From the NCBI GenBank assembly GCA_030295235.1, contig AP026133.1, forward strand, positions 930,001 through 994,000: DNA of 64,000 bases, read 5' to 3'. Every line of letters starts with the position of its first letter. Positions within the stretch are counted from its first letter, which is position 1. Origin of the DNA: Fistulifera solaris. Taxonomy: Eukaryota > Bacillariophyta > Bacillariophyceae > Naviculales > Stauroneidaceae. A program made the position numbers and the translations under genes. Below are positions 21,728 through 33,400 of this stretch, piece after piece. A model generated the notes under the pieces. That model was given only the letters and a program-made list of their open reading frames with translations. It had not been told where the DNA came from and did no database searches.

Positions 21728-22405
21728 CCTTGCAGCATTGTGACAAATCGACAAGATGAAGGGTTTCCTTCCAAAGTACGGCGGTCCGATGTCGTCGTGT
21801 AGTCGGACCTAAGCGTTAGAGTACGTTCAAGTGCAGATTAAGTCAAGGTACAGTAATATATCTTGTCTACGCTTTTCGAATCTGTTTTGAACATTGTTAC
21901 TTCGAGTATTTTGTTGCATGCATTGCATCATCTCGATCGGTACGGTACCTGGTACCTGGTATCACGCGGTCTTTTTGTTTGCGTGTTTCAGTATTGAGCG
22001 CCAAGTCTCCGGGACTGGAAATCAGTTGAGTCGGAGACTGTTAACAGTGCGCTTTACACTATAGTTAATGTTTATTATTTCATCTCAAAGGAATGCGATT
22101 GCGAATTTGCGAGGCACTCCATGCTAACACCATCATGAACAACAATAACCGGAAACATCCATATGTCAAATCAATAATCGTTCGTTCAAGATGCACAAGT
22201 CGACAACTTCGGTTTCCGTTTTGCCCCGTTTACGCACAAAGGAGAATGGTTGAAGAAGACCGAAAATGGAAAATGGAGGTTTAACTTGGATCGTCAAACC
22301 CTATTGACACCATAAAAGAAGAATATCATATCTCATATACATATATTTATATCGATTGACCATTATACAGGCCAGAACAAAGTCTATTCAGCGATAAGCG
22401 TTGTT
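21728..22405. other. Intergenic, no supported gene
   Basis: No supported coding frame. A short direct duplication, GGTACCTGGTACCTGGTA, lies at about 21944-21961. Poly-A-rich sequence precedes 22400. Confidence 0.5.
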
Positions 22406-23677
22406 TTAGAGCATGCTCTGTTCCGGAGCATTCATCGAGCCGTCTTTCATTTCCAGAACACTTGTAGGAGAACTCACGCCTGCACCACGGGAATTCGATG
22501 ATCGGTGCAAGCCTCTGGAGTAGTTGAAATAGAAAGCAGCAAGAGACGATGGCACCTCAGGTAGAACAGGAGCATGAGTCGTCTGTTCGGAAAAAGGATC
22601 AAAATTGTAGTACAGATTTTCCGGCTGCTGTTCATTGAAAGCCGGATCAAAATCGCTGTCATCCTCTGGCAGAGAGAATAGGTCGAGAGAGGGCAGAACG
22701 CTTCGGCGCGGTCCAAAGGCTGGAGCAACGTGATCCTTTTTTCCTTCCGATCCTTCAGAAAAGAGAAGTTTTGGCATGAGAGGACACTTCATTGAGAGAT
22801 GACTGCTTTCCGAGTCCCTCTGGGTTGGATAGCTGTTTGCGATGCAATTGTTTGCATCATGGTTCACTTCACTAGCATAGGCGGAAGTATTAATAGCTTC
22901 AGAAGACACGATTGGAAAGTCAATCGCACCTGAATTTTCAAGTTTAAACATCATAGCATCGTGATCTCTGTGATCCTCGGGCTTCTCAGCTAGCGTCCCG
23001 ACGATTCCTTGAAGAGCTTTAGATTTCAAATTCACAGTGCTTCTTGTAAGCACTGACTTGCCGTTCCTCGGATTGCCGGAGTTCATGGTGGACGAGGATT
23101 CAATAGTGCGCTTAAGATCGCTTGGATCTTTGCTCACATCGAGCATCGCTGGAGTCTCGCGAGGCGTGGACGTTGGATTCACTTTTACCTGATTCATGTG
23201 CAAAGGTTTCATTAAGAATGGACAGAGATAACAAAGAATAACCAGACGAGCCGATTCGTATGGTACATGCGGTGAAAATGGCAAATCAGAGATGAGCGAG
23301 TGCGCCGTGCAGAGAGAGTCAAAGTGTGACCGAGAAAGTCTGGCAAGCAAGCTTGACTTCACCTTTCAAGCGATGGGAAAAACTCCCGCAGATGAAAAAA
23401 CTTGGAAAGTTCAACACTCCACACCATACAACAAACGGCTCGTTTCTTTGACACTTGCCTTTCGATGAGTGACGATTGATGGTGAATCTTCAATCTTCTG
23501 AACAAAAGTTGGGAGTCTGTGTTCTGTGTTGTTTTTAGAACGCGACATTCGCCGCAACGCCACCGTCGGATGAGAAACCACTGATACGTTCGGAAAACTT
23601 AACCGCTCTATAGTCAACCGCAAACCGTCACCTATATTACTTAATGCTGTTTTCGAGTACTTACCCGAAGCCGGCAT
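22406..23677 (-). CDS. Unrecognised disordered protein, about 333 aa, possible GC-AG intron
   Basis: No family recognised. The main exon (23188-22406) encodes a Ser/Pro-rich, mostly disordered chain with a short acidic-aromatic patch 'SLPEDDSDFDPAF' and 'LYYNFDPF' that could be a docking or activation motif. An upstream ATG exon (23677-23459) ends in AAG followed by GCAAGT, a consensus GC-type donor, and joins in frame at CAG/GTAAAA (23188), giving 'VTHRKVKVNPTSTP'. The intron would be 270 bases, longer than the others here. If this model is wrong, the main exon would start inside the intron region, where no good ATG lies near. Location is probably nuclear or cytosolic. Confidence 0.5.
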
Positions 23678-24792
23678 GAATGGAGTACTCTTTCAAAAAA
23701 TCTTCTCCCCTATGTTATTGTATCGTTAAAACATATTGCTTGTTACTCACTGAACGCAGATTGTACACTATAGCTGATACAGTGGTCACGGGTGCTGTGA
23801 ATGAAGACGACGACAACAAGACACTTGCAACTTGGACCTGGGACCTCTTTTTGGCATTATTTGAACATTGGAACGTGTTGACAACCAGACACCGTCAAAA
23901 GCGAACAATTCAGTTGTTGATGGCGATTTGCGATTTCACTTGTGGGTCTTGGGCATGGTTCATGGCCTTGGGTCTCGGTTCATCAGCGTTCTCGGTGTTA
24001 CGGAGTTAGCTCTCTAGCCCTTTATCAAGCTTCCCAGTGTCCTTTGCTGCTTGCGGTCGAGGTAAATGTGTGACTTGGAAATTTGCTTTCTTTGTGATGG
24101 GTGCGGGTAGACTCTGTGCGCAAGGGGCAAAATACGGAATTCTAACTTCGTAACAAAGATCACGAATATCTCGAGGTGAAACAATGATGGAATCGTTCCC
24201 ATTCCGCTTTCTGGTAACTTGAGGCCGCTGCATGGTCTACTAGCAATAGAAGTCGAAAAGTAAAGGTAATTACTTTATCACTTGATTAGTGGACCAATAG
24301 ACAGGCAACAGTACAATTTCGAGAGAAAAAGATCAAGTAAACTAGAGGAGTTCATGTGTGACAGATTGATCCTGATGCATGGTCAACTTTCCCTCCCTTC
24401 GTATTAGGTAGCAGGTAACATTTTTGGCTGACTTTCCGTCTCTAGGAAGATTAAAGGCTTGACTACAATCTATAAAACGCATCGGTTTCTTCTCCTACCA
24501 GGTAAGAACGAGTGTCAGGGTGTCGATGTTAGATGTTACGATCCAACTTGTTGGCGCGAAGAAGCATCTACTCACAACCTACACATCCTACTGGTACTTA
24601 ACATTCTTAAATGACCTATTCACTGTAGAATCAAACAGTAGGCTTATGCGTTAGATGAAATTTTGGGACTTTTTCGAAAAGCGGAAGTCGGACAACAAAA
24701 TCACAAGCAAAAGGACGAACGATTGAAAAGAGACTCTCTAGTGAAACAATAACGATAGCAACATTGTTGCTTGTTAAACAACGAACACAAGA
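23678..24792. other. Intergenic with one doubtful small ORF
   Basis: Holds the shared upstream region of the 23677 gene and the plus-strand 24793 gene. One minus-strand ATG frame (24233-24006, 75 codons) is basic and Pro-rich; it could be a further 5' exon of the 22406-23677 gene, but no splice join convinced me. The rest shows nothing. Confidence 0.4.
24006..24233 (-). CDS. Doubtful small ORF, 75 aa
   Basis: ATG-started, basic N-terminus 'MQRPQVTRKRNGND', no recognisable motif. It lies upstream of and on the same strand as the 23677 gene, so a missing first exon is one reading and a chance ORF the other. Confidence 0.22.
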   Translation of the reverse strand: MQRPQVTRKRNGNDSIIVSPRDIRDLCYEVRIPYFAPCAQSLPAPITKKANFQVTHLPRPQAAKDTGKLDKGLES

Positions 24793-26119
24793 ATGAAAAA
24801 CATAATAATTTCAGCAGTTTTAGTGCTTCTGACTTCGGCCACCTCGTCATTAGGCGAGGTCCTCGAGTTGATTGATGAACCTTGTCAAAATTATGAAGAA
24901 ACGTCAACGGCTTTACAAGAGGCTAAAGCAGCATGGGTAGATCCCCCGTGCTATGATTTCAGCTACACTTTTACAGGGTTTCAAGTCGGAGAACCAGTGC
25001 CGCAAGCCGTACAAGTGCGGGATGGTGTGGCTGAGAATGGTAACAAGACGATGGATGATTTCTTTCAAATGATCGAATCGCTGTGTGTGGAAAATTGCCC
25101 AGCCGAGGGAGCTGCTCGATGTGAAGTAGAATACGCTCTCGAAGGATATCCTATGAATATTTTTATTGACATCGACCAATATCAACCCGATAACCGAAGA
25201 ACGTATGCAATTGAAAATTTCGCTTTTATCGATTGTGACGATCAAGAGAAGCCCACCAATGTTCCTGTCACGGAAAATCCAAGCGAAGAACCGCAAGAAA
25301 CAGCTGCTCCGAGGTATGTCCATGTTGCTACATCAATCTATTATCGACGGTGACATTAGGTACGTCTAACACTGTGTTTCCTCTAATAGTTCCGCTGTAG
25401 TACCCGGTGACGAGCCGACAGCCATTCCTACTCAAGGGGCTCCAGTGGATGAAACAATCACAAGTAGCCCGACGCAAATGGGCACCGTTGATGAAACAAA
25501 AACAAACAGTCCTACACAGATGACTCCAGTGGACGAGAACGCAACAAATAGCCCGACTTCTGAAGCTACCACGAGTAGCCCGACGGCGGCAGCTACCACG
25601 AGCAGCCCGACTCCAATCAACAGCACGTCAGAATTTGAGTCGCGATCGACAGTCGTTTTGAATGGCTTCCGCATTAGTCTCACACCTGTCCAGCAGAATT
25701 CTCTAAACGACACGATGCTAGCCAACATCATCACGGACTATTTACGGGCAGATTTGGAAAAGTTGGACGGCTTTCTCGATGTTCGACTTGTCGCTATGGA
25801 TGAAGATGTAACAGGCCAGGCAGGAAGACAGGCACCGCCTTATGAATCTCGCATGTTCTTTGGGGAGGCCTTCTTTGACGGCGAAGCACCGGAAGAGTCG
25901 GCTGTGCTCGAAATACAAAATGCTGCTTTAACGGACAATACACGGATTCAAAAAGCGCTGGACGACGGCGGTGTCGATGCTGTACTGGTTGAAACCGAAA
26001 TTTATGAAAAAGAGACTGTAGGGACGGAAGCTCCTGTGGCATCGGGGGCTGGGAGATTACGCTACACGCATTTGCTCTCGTTCGTCGCCGCTGCAGCATC
26101 GCTTTCCGTTGTCGTCTAA
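24793..26119 (+). CDS. Secreted DUF6174-like surface protein with S/T/P stalk, 416 aa
   Basis: Two exons, 24793-25313 and 25390-26119, around a 76-base GT-AG intron (GTATGT...TAATAG); the join restores AGT (Ser). The order is: a signal peptide (residues 1-22, ending 'SSLG'), a DUF6174-like domain (about 25-155) with six Cys and 'CYDFSYTFTGFQ', a stalk of repeated 'SPTQM/SPTSEA/SPTAAA' units (about 175-240) suited to O-glycosylation, a second folded domain ('STVVLNGFRISLTP...'), and a hydrophobic C-terminal tail with small residues before it, as for a GPI anchor. It therefore probably sits on the cell surface or in the frustule-associated matrix. A diverged paralogue lies at 14042-15711 in opposite orientation. 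Function is unknown. Confidence 0.82.
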
Positions 26120-26457
26120 ATGTATTGAACAATGTAATGGCTTGAGCATGAACTTTTCTATTTGATGTTTAGAGTCTATAGTTTAAAAGGCACAGAGCTC
26201 TTGGTAAAGTGGTCGGACTGCTCGTTTATTGCTCTCCTTCGTAGCTCGAAATGCTGTTGAGTCGAGCTCTACCTAAAAATTTGAGAGGAGTCGATCGGAC
26301 TGTCCGTGTTCCGTGTTCATAGAAGGAATATGACTATGACTACCTGGTAAGACCCGTGACCCTTTAGAATGACTAAGACAGCAAAAAAGATCCGATCGTG
26401 AGTGTTGCCCTTGATAGGTTTGGGGGAACACAAGCGCATAATATAAAACTCGTCAAC
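26120..26457. other. Intergenic, short
   Basis: Between two plus-strand secreted-protein genes. No open frame or motif of note. Confidence 0.5.
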
Positions 26458-26862
26458 ATGTTGAAGCAGATTTTACTCATCCTTTGCTGCTATTCGATCG
26501 GTGTTGTGAACAGTCAGTGTGGCTCGCAACAGGCAGTGGTGGAAAGCTGCTTTGCTGACAGGTGTGCGTCACAAAATTGTTCCGTGACATACGATTTGAC
26601 GGCGAACTTCACCTTTGAAGATCTTGACAACGACGCCAAACTCTGCGCAGCCTTTCATACAGCCATTTGCTCGACCGTTAGTTGCTGTTCTGCTTGCAGT
26701 GAAGAAACAAGAACGTTTGGTCAATGCACGCTCGATGCGAATTCACAAGGGCTCAAAGACTGTGCCTTTGATACGTGTGGTTTGAACAGCGGAGGAAGGT
26801 CCGTTCTATCAGTAACAGGAGCACTAATTTTCGCATTTTCGTTGCTTCTAGGAATACTTTAA
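26458..26862 (+). CDS. Small Cys-rich secreted protein with GPI-like tail, 134 aa
   Basis: Residues 1-19 form a signal peptide ('LILLCCYSIGVVNS'). The mature part carries about 14 cysteines, including 'CSTVSCCSACSEE' and paired 'CFADRCASQNC', enough for several disulfides. The last 20 residues are hydrophobic and follow a small-residue stretch 'NSGGRS', as in GPI-anchored proteins. I chose the ATG at 26458 because the longer frame upstream would bury the signal peptide behind 20 polar residues. It is 340 bases after the DUF6174-like gene on the same strand. No family recognised. Confidence 0.72.
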   Translation: MLKQILLILCCYSIGVVNSQCGSQQAVVESCFADRCASQNCSVTYDLTANFTFEDLDNDAKLCAAFHTAICSTVSCCSACSEETRTFGQCTLDANSQGLKDCAFDTCGLNSGGRSVLSVTGALIFAFSLLLGIL

Positions 26863-27128
26863 CGCATTAATAATGAAGGGCTTATCATTGGCCTGCGAAG
26901 GAGGGACAGGTGTACTGATAGTATGGACGAGTTTCATTTGAACCACCGATTTGGTACCATAGTTTTTAATGGGGTCTTTCACTGTGCTAATTGTGTTCTA
27001 CGGTGGAAGCGATTGATTTTAAATTCATTTACTTTCAAGCAGAGTAAAAGAAGTAACCGGATTATGTCCGGAGGAGTGCAGTGGGATTATCTTTGTCGAA
27101 ACTTTGCTTCTCCCGTCGATCCTCCATC

Positions 27129-28865
27129 TTAATCTTTTCTCTTTTCGGTGTCAAACTTATAATGGGGCGTTCCTTGAACTCCATCCAATCTCTGGCCGGA
27201 TTTGTCGCCCATGGTGTCGTCATTGCCGTTGCCGAATGAGAACGTTTGTTTCACTGCTTCCTTGACTTCGTGCAATTTCTCGCCGATCTTCTCAGTGATA
27301 CTCTCATCTTTGCCGTCGCCTGTTTCGGTGCCCCGATATGTTGGTTTACTGTCGATAAAATCACGTCTCGTTGTATCGTCCATCTTCTGCTCGTTCTCAT
27401 TGCCTATGCTGAATATATCTTCGACGGATCCGTCGGGAGCGGTAGAAAAAGTCTCTTTTACGGCTCTTTCCATACCACTCATTTTTTCACTGACTCTGTC
27501 ATTCATAGGCTTATCGTTGTTAGATGCAAATTCGTCTTCGGCGCTTCCCTTACTTTTCTTAGCTTTATCCATCACTTGGTCGCCCATGGAGGAGTCGCTG
27601 TCGCCAGTGAGAGTCTCTTTCATCGATTCCTCTATGCTTTTGAGCTTCTCGCCCATTTTCTTGCTCATAGTTATATCATTGCCAAAAAACTCGTCTTCAG
27701 CTCTTCCCTCACTTTTCTTAGCTTTGTCCATCACTCGGTCGCCCATGGAGGGGTCGCTGTCGCCAGTGAGGGCCTCTTTCATCGATTCCTCTATGCTTTT
27801 GAGCTTCTCGCCCACTTTCTCACTCATAGTTATATCATTGCTGGAAAACTCGTCTTCAGCTCTTCCCTTACTTTCCTTAGCTCTGTCCATCACTTGGTCG
27901 CTCATGGAGGAGTTGCTGTCGCCAGTGAAAGTCTCTTTCATCGATTCCCCCATGCTGTTGAGCTTCTCACCCATTTTCTCGCTCATGCTTTTGTCATTGC
28001 CGGAAAATTCATCTTCGGCTCTTCCTCTGCTTTCCTCAGCTTTGTTCTTTACCTTGTCGCCCATGGACGACTCGTTGTTGTCAGTAGAAAAGGTCTCTTT
28101 CAGCGATCCCCCCATACTGTTGAGCTTCTCACCCATTTTCTCGCTCATGCTCTTGCCATCGTCGGGGGTCATTTTGTCCTTAGTCATCTCCTTAATTTCG
28201 TGGACTTTATCCTTCATCTTGTCACCCATGCTTTTCTCACGGTCGCTGTCACTATCGCTGCTGCTGGTGCCACTACTCGTGCCATCGCTGGTACCGCTGC
28301 TCGTGCCTTCGCTATCCGAGGAGGAGGACCCGTCGCTCACTGCTCCCGCGACCTCCTTCAGCGTTTTGCTGTCTTTGAGACCGGCATTCTCATCACTATC
28401 GTAGGTAAGCGTGTCTTTGACAGATTGTTTCATGTCCTTGTACTTCTCGCTCATTTTGTCTTTCATACTGGGAGAACTGTCATCGAGATCTTTCGGATCG
28501 GATAGAAACATTTCTGAGCTTACTTTCAGGTCTCCCTGGAATGACCCAGGAGCTGCATCTCCGATTCCCTCGTACTTTTCGGAAGGAACCGTATCGAATA
28601 GAGTATCCTTGGTTTCTTGATATTTTTCTTTTGCTTTCTCGCCCATAGACTTGTTGTTGGGGTCGGAGGAGAACGTTTCTTGAACAGCTCTCTTAACCTC
28701 ATTAAACTTTTCACTTATTTTTTCGCCGATCTTCTTGTCGTCGCTTGAAAATACCGCTCGGGGTGATCGCATTACTTCGCTGACACCGTTCTGAAGGGCC
28801 AGCAACGAGCGACGTTGGTGCGAATAACGACCTGCCCGAGAGGATGCTCTTGCAATGAAAGACAT
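27129..28865 (-). CDS. LEA-like repeat protein with mitochondrial-type presequence, 578 aa
   Basis: Not one named family, but the composition (Lys, Glu, Asp, Ser, Met; almost no Cys or Trp) and repeating 'EKMGEKLNSM-KET' units resemble late-embryogenesis-abundant proteins, which become amphipathic helices on drying and protect membranes and enzymes. Four copies of a 53-54 residue repeat occupy about residues 240-455; each starts 'MSEKMGEKL' and ends 'GRAEDEFSxND'. Looser copies flank them, and a Ser/Gly/Thr/Asp tract lies near 175-210. Residues 1-27 ('MSFIARASSRAGRYSHQRR') are Arg/Ser-rich without acids, as in mitochondrial presequences. The antisense strand is also open for over 1 kb, a by-product of the repeat codon pattern. 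Confidence 0.8.
   Translation of the reverse strand: MSFIARASSRAGRYSHQRRSLLALQNGVSEVMRSPRAVFSSDDKKIGEKISEKFNEVKRAVQETFSSDPNNKSMGEKAKEKYQETKDTLFDTVPSEKYEGIGDAAPGSFQGDLKVSSEMFLSDPKDLDDSSPSMKDKMSEKYKDMKQSVKDTLTYDSDENAGLKDSKTLKEVAGAVSDGSSSSDSEGTSSGTSDGTSSGTSSSDSDSDREKSMGDKMKDKVHEIKEMTKDKMTPDDGKSMSEKMGEKLNSMGGSLKETFSTDNNESSMGDKVKNKAEESRGRAEDEFSGNDKSMSEKMGEKLNSMGESMKETFTGDSNSSMSDQVMDRAKESKGRAEDEFSSNDITMSEKVGEKLKSIEESMKEALTGDSDPSMGDRVMDKAKKSEGRAEDEFFGNDITMSKKMGEKLKSIEESMKETLTGDSDSSMGDQVMDKAKKSKGSAEDEFASNNDKPMNDRVSEKMSGMERAVKETFSTAPDGSVEDIFSIGNENEQKMDDTTRRDFIDSKPTYRGTETGDGKDESITEKIGEKLHEVKEAVKQTFSFGNGNDDTMGDKSGQRLDGVQGTPHYKFDTEKRKD
27500..28150. repeat. Tandem 159-162 base coding repeat, four copies
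   Basis: Direct repeats inside the LEA-like gene, recognisable on the plus strand by the recurring 'CTTCTCGCCCAT' and 'GTCGCCCATGGA' words. Copies two to four are most alike, so they are probably recent duplications. Limits are approximate. Confidence 0.8.
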
Positions 28866-29820
28866 GATTGATAAAGTATATTGAAGATTATGAAGCGATC
28901 ACACGAATACGACGAAGCAAGCCGGGTGTAAAGAGACGTTAAGAGACGGCAATTACGAGAAAAAGACCACTCTTTTGCGAATGAATAGTCGAGTGCCCTC
29001 CAGCGTCGGAGCGCCGAATCTTCTTTTACCTTCTCTTTCATGATGCGCTTCTCTTCTTTTCACGTACAACTCAGTTCCTTATTTTTGAGAACGGTACCAG
29101 GTATGAAGTTGATTTTCTTGGATGACAAAAGAAGAGACGACAAATGCGGCGCAGCGTCCTTCTTGTATTACTATCTGTATCAAGGGTGAAAATCACTGTT
29201 ACCTCTGTGTCTCGAACATGGATTTTGATAGCTCACATATGTTGATATCGTCTGAAGTGTAGGCGGCAATTTGTCAAGACTGGGTTGCACGTTGAGTCAT
29301 GAATTAAATTTCTTGGTTGTTTAGTCGACATCCAATTGCTTCCGACTACACCAACAGTTTCATGAAGCTGAACTACCTAAGATAGAGATGAAAGTAAATA
29401 ATAGGTGCGTGCGCAACTTATCTTCATTGCTATTTTTACCGACTCGTGGAAATCGAAAAGCACTATGGATTCAAAGTGTCAGCGACCTTTTCTCATGACA
29501 GGGTTGCACTCCTGAGTCATGAATGAATCATCAACGATTTCTGTTCAAGTATATACGTCGTTGGTACCCTAGATGCATCGAATTAGGTTGCTAGGTACAC
29601 TTAGAGCGATGGCAAGCTACATTGGTAATGCAAATGTCGTTTAGTTTGGGCACGAATCGTCCCAATAGCCTTTAAATTTTACTTAGGTTCCAGAATGTTG
29701 TCCGTTTTCTCCAGGACTGGATTACATAGTAAGTCGTGAGTCCTCGTCCGTCATCGGCGCACTACCACCTGGTAGAGAGATCGTGGCGCACAAAAAAAAG
29801 CCATTCTTCTCATTCCTGTG
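28866..29820. other. Intergenic with a repeated bZIP-like motif
   Basis: No gene. Two copies of TGAGTCATGAAT occur, each about 10 bases after GGTTGCA, near 29286-29305 and 29505-29525, and a degraded third copy 'GGATTACATAGTAAGTCGTGAGT' near 29713. The spacing of about 215 bases suggests a decayed tandem duplication. TGAGTCA is the classic AP-1/GCN4-type bZIP site, but a role here is only a possibility. Confidence 0.55.
29292..29525. promoter_or_regulatory. Two TGAGTCATGAAT copies, possible bZIP sites
   Basis: Copies at 29292-29305 and 29512-29525. Each contains the palindromic TGAGTCA core. They lie between the divergent LEA-like and cold-shock genes, both stress-type genes, which makes a regulatory role reasonable but unproven. 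Confidence 0.3.
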
Positions 29821-29841
29821 ATGGAACCAAAACTCAAAACA

Positions 29842-30410
29842 ATGTCGAGCTTTCTTCTCAAAGTCCCAAACAAAGTCGGCTGGAGGTGTTTCTCTACAGA
29901 GAGACTTACCGGAACGGTCAAGTTTTACAGTCGCAGCAAGGCGTATGGTTTCATCGTTCTTGATCGAGGGGGCGATGACGTCTTTGTGCATCGGACGGCC
30001 ATGCAAAGTACCAGTAACGATCCTCGCTACCCATATCTGAAGCGAGGTGAGCGAGTTTCTTTTCCATCAATTCAAATGACGGATCGTCCGTTCCACGAGC
30101 AACGGCGGTGACATTTGTCGATGGTACGCCCGTGCATCCTTTGCGAAAAGATTTTCTGGCTAAGATGACACGTCGGGTGCAAAACAGTATCGGAGAAGAT
30201 GTTTTCCACCTTTTTCATCGTCGCGAGTCCGATAGCATCACTATAGATGACATTCGCGCTATTTATGAAGACGCTGCACAGCAACTGAAAGAGGCGGAGA
30301 CACTCGTTGAACAGCTGGGGATGACGTTGGATCAGTTCGAGACGCCGACACGACGAAACAAATCGATACAGAAAGAGGACAACGACTTGACAAGCCAAAA
30401 AGAAGAATAG
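29842..30410 (+). CDS. Cold-shock-domain protein, organelle-type N-terminus, about 189 aa
   Basis: Nucleic-acid-binding CSD protein. The domain begins 'LTGTVKFYSRSKAYGFIV' with RNP-1 ('KAYGFIV') and RNP-2 ('DVFVHR'). The frame breaks near CGTCCGTTCC (30084-30093); one added base leads into 'RATAVTFVDGT', the usual last strand of the domain, and on to a C-terminal helical region ('EDAAQQLKEAETLVEQL') and charged tail, ending at 30410. The N-terminus from ATG 29842, 'MSSFLLKVPNKVGWRCFS', is basic and hydrophobic without acids and could direct the protein to mitochondria; ATG 29821 would add seven residues. CSD proteins bind single-stranded RNA and often act as RNA chaperones. Confidence 0.85.
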
Positions 30411-30444
30411 AAATACAACATATTGTACTAGCCTTTACACAACT

Positions 30445-33400
30445 TTATCCACTCAATAGACCTTGCTCGTCTCCAAGTAGCTGCAGACTACCTCTCTTCT
30501 TTTTGGGCGTTCGCTTCATGCCCATCTTTCCAAAAAATCCTCCTTTCTTCCTCTTATCCGATGCGACACTACGATCACCATCATCGTCATTTGATGATTT
30601 CGTGTTACCGAACACACCCAGCTTGTCGTCGTCGTCGTCGTCTTCTGATTCAGCAATGGTGGCCAAATGGTGATCATTGAATGAGCCGTCTTTTCCGTTC
30701 AAGTCGGACAATGACGGTAGTGATGCTGGGGATTCGCGTGGCGAGGGCGATTGACTCGCTCTCTTCTTTGGGCTTCTTCGTGGTGTTGTGGCGGTTGTCA
30801 GCGAAGTGGGAGGATTTGGCATCGCGGTTGACATTTTGTAGACAGGACGCTGTGCCAGGTCAATCACGTTGTCTGGGATTTTAGCTAGATCCTTGGCCAT
30901 TGCAGCAATGCCTATTCCCGTACTTACTGGACCCCGTGGTGAGTTCTGAACGGTAGCTAAATCATCAAGGGACGTGACACCATCCTCCTGGTTCCATCGA
31001 GAGAAGTGTGCAGCAAGTCCCTTTTCTTCGATAGGGCCATCGTCGCGAAGAGAGCGATTCATAATCGTATCAGACATGCTACCGCGGAACGAGGCACTGT
31101 TGGCACTCCCACGCCGGCCGCTGGGCATACCGAAGCCTTCCAGCTGAAACGCATCCATGCCGCTGTCGTCATTTAGAGGTGTTTGGCGTCTATCCACCTG
31201 ATATTGCTTTTTCTTAAAGGTCATGTACTCCTTCTGGATCAAATTGATAGATGTTCCCCGTCTATCAGACATTTCTTGTCGCAAGGTGCTGACACTCATG
31301 ACCTTGCTCTGCTTCACGCGACGCATCTCAGATTCGAATACTGCAGCAGGATCCAAGCGAGGTTTATTTGTTCGACTGCCCCGACTACTACGAGATAAGC
31401 GGCTGCGATGACTTTTTTGCGATGCCAGTGACCTCAGATCGTTCGGTACGGAGTCACCAGCCGGTTGAGATTTCTCATCGGCACTGCTATGTGACGAGTG
31501 GCTTGATTGGTCTTTGTGAGCTGCTCCCGCATTGTTGGTGATCATGTACAACGATTTCACACTTGGTGCCACGGAAACCTCATCAGAATCTCTAGCAATT
31601 CGCTTTTGTGTAGGTCGCTCATCGCCTGAAGACGACCCCGCCATCTCTTCTTCTTCGTCGTCAAAAAGCGAGTGGATAGCTTGGACAAACTCCTTCGTTA
31701 ACTTGGCTTTTCCTTTTCCACCGCTACTTGTCATGAACAAGCGCAGACGTTGCACGACCTTATCGCCTTTTTCCTTCTCCTTCATGATCCGCTTCTTTTC
31801 TTTCTCACGATTTCTTTGACGCGTCCTAATTTCAAACTTCAAAGCAGTTTCGGCATCAACGTCGACTTCCTCCCACATGTCATCGAAATCTGCATCAACA
31901 GTCTCAACCTGGAGTTTCGACTCTAGTTTTGCCATAGCGTTCAGCTCGTCAAAGTCCACATTGTTGTCGGTGTCGTTATTTATTTCATTTCCTGTTTCAT
32001 CTTCTGCCCAGCATTTCTTTTCTCCCTCTGCGCTGCCAAAGGACACATCATCGGAGTTACTACTTGATTCGAGGTCATCCAAAAGTTTCTTGTCATTCGT
32101 TTCCTTAGCGACGTAATAGTGATCGTGCTCACTTCTGCTAAGATTATCGATTTCTTCCAGAGCGTCCGAAGGCTCTTCCAAAATGATATGTTCGGAACCA
32201 AAAGTATCAGGGAAGAAACCATCGATCACTGAGCTCCGCTTTGGTGACTTGTCTAATTTCGAATCGTTCTCTCTTTTCGTTTTTTCTTTGGCAGTTTCCC
32301 AAGGCCGCTTACCACCGTCAATATCATCATTCCCGAAAAAATCGCGATTTGCATTCAGGATCACATGCTGCACCCCTGAGGTTCCAACCGGCGACTGTTT
32401 TGATATGGTTCCTACACTGACTTCATCACCATGTCGGCTAACTTTTCTCATTTTGCCTAAATGTTCATTCAGTCCTTTCTTCTTTTTTCTCCGACGCCTT
32501 TTGTCTTCTCCTGAGAAGCCCGTAAAATTAGAAAAAGTTGACATGCCTCCGTTGATGATCGATGAATCACCACCTACAGATACACCGCCTGGACTTAAAG
32601 CACTGATTTTGCTTTTCATCTCGTTTCTAATCACTGGCGAAAAGTTTACTGGTTGTTGGGTTGGCTTCCTTTTAGGACTGACCATGGCGTTAGAACTAGC
32701 AGATTTTGAGGAAACTGTTGAGCTTGAGCGATGCAGCGGTACAGAATCCACCGGGTTTTTCAATGGTAACGCATCTACTATAGGTGGTGTGTGTGTCCGA
32801 GGCTGAGCGCTATTTTTCATATCTTGCTCTTCGGTCGGTTTGTCTTGCATCTGTTTTGTTTCTATAGTAGGGACAGTTCGAGTTGTCGTCTCAATGGAAG
32901 AAACAGGATGCTGGGTAGGTTGCGAGTTGCTTGCCAAAACAAAGCTATCATCTGAGCTTGCCACCGAAGAAAGCTGAGAAGACGATGGTGACGGAACACT
33001 CCTGAAAACACCTTGGGCACTGGGAACCGGAGACTTTGTCGCAGGTTTTCTCCCCCACCCAAACCAGGAGCTACTATTTTTCTTATTGGAGGCTGCAATT
33101 TTGTCCTCGGATATATTATTGCGAGTCATGGCGGTGACATTTTCCAAGCGAAGCAAAGGAGCTTCCTTTGGCCCCAATTTGAAACTCCCATCGTCTTCGG
33201 AAGAGTCAGTTTCGTAAGATCCAGATGAGTCCGATTCTTTTTCTGGAGCCTGTATGGCGTGGGCACCATCGAGTGGGGCGTTATCGTCGTCATGCATCGA
33301 GCTCACATCGGAATTGTAACTCCTGTCTGGCTCGGGCTGCTTATCCGTTAAATCATTGGAGGATACCGTTTTCGAGACAATATTTGGTTTGACAATCTCT

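Noticed and set aside
27202-28505. Two 400-codon open frames antisense to the LEA-like gene
   Set aside because: They follow the codon pattern of the repeats on the other strand, lack a sensible composition and disappear outside the repeat.
32183-32806. 207-codon plus-strand ORF
   Set aside because: Antisense to the long disordered protein, whose frame has far stronger coding character.
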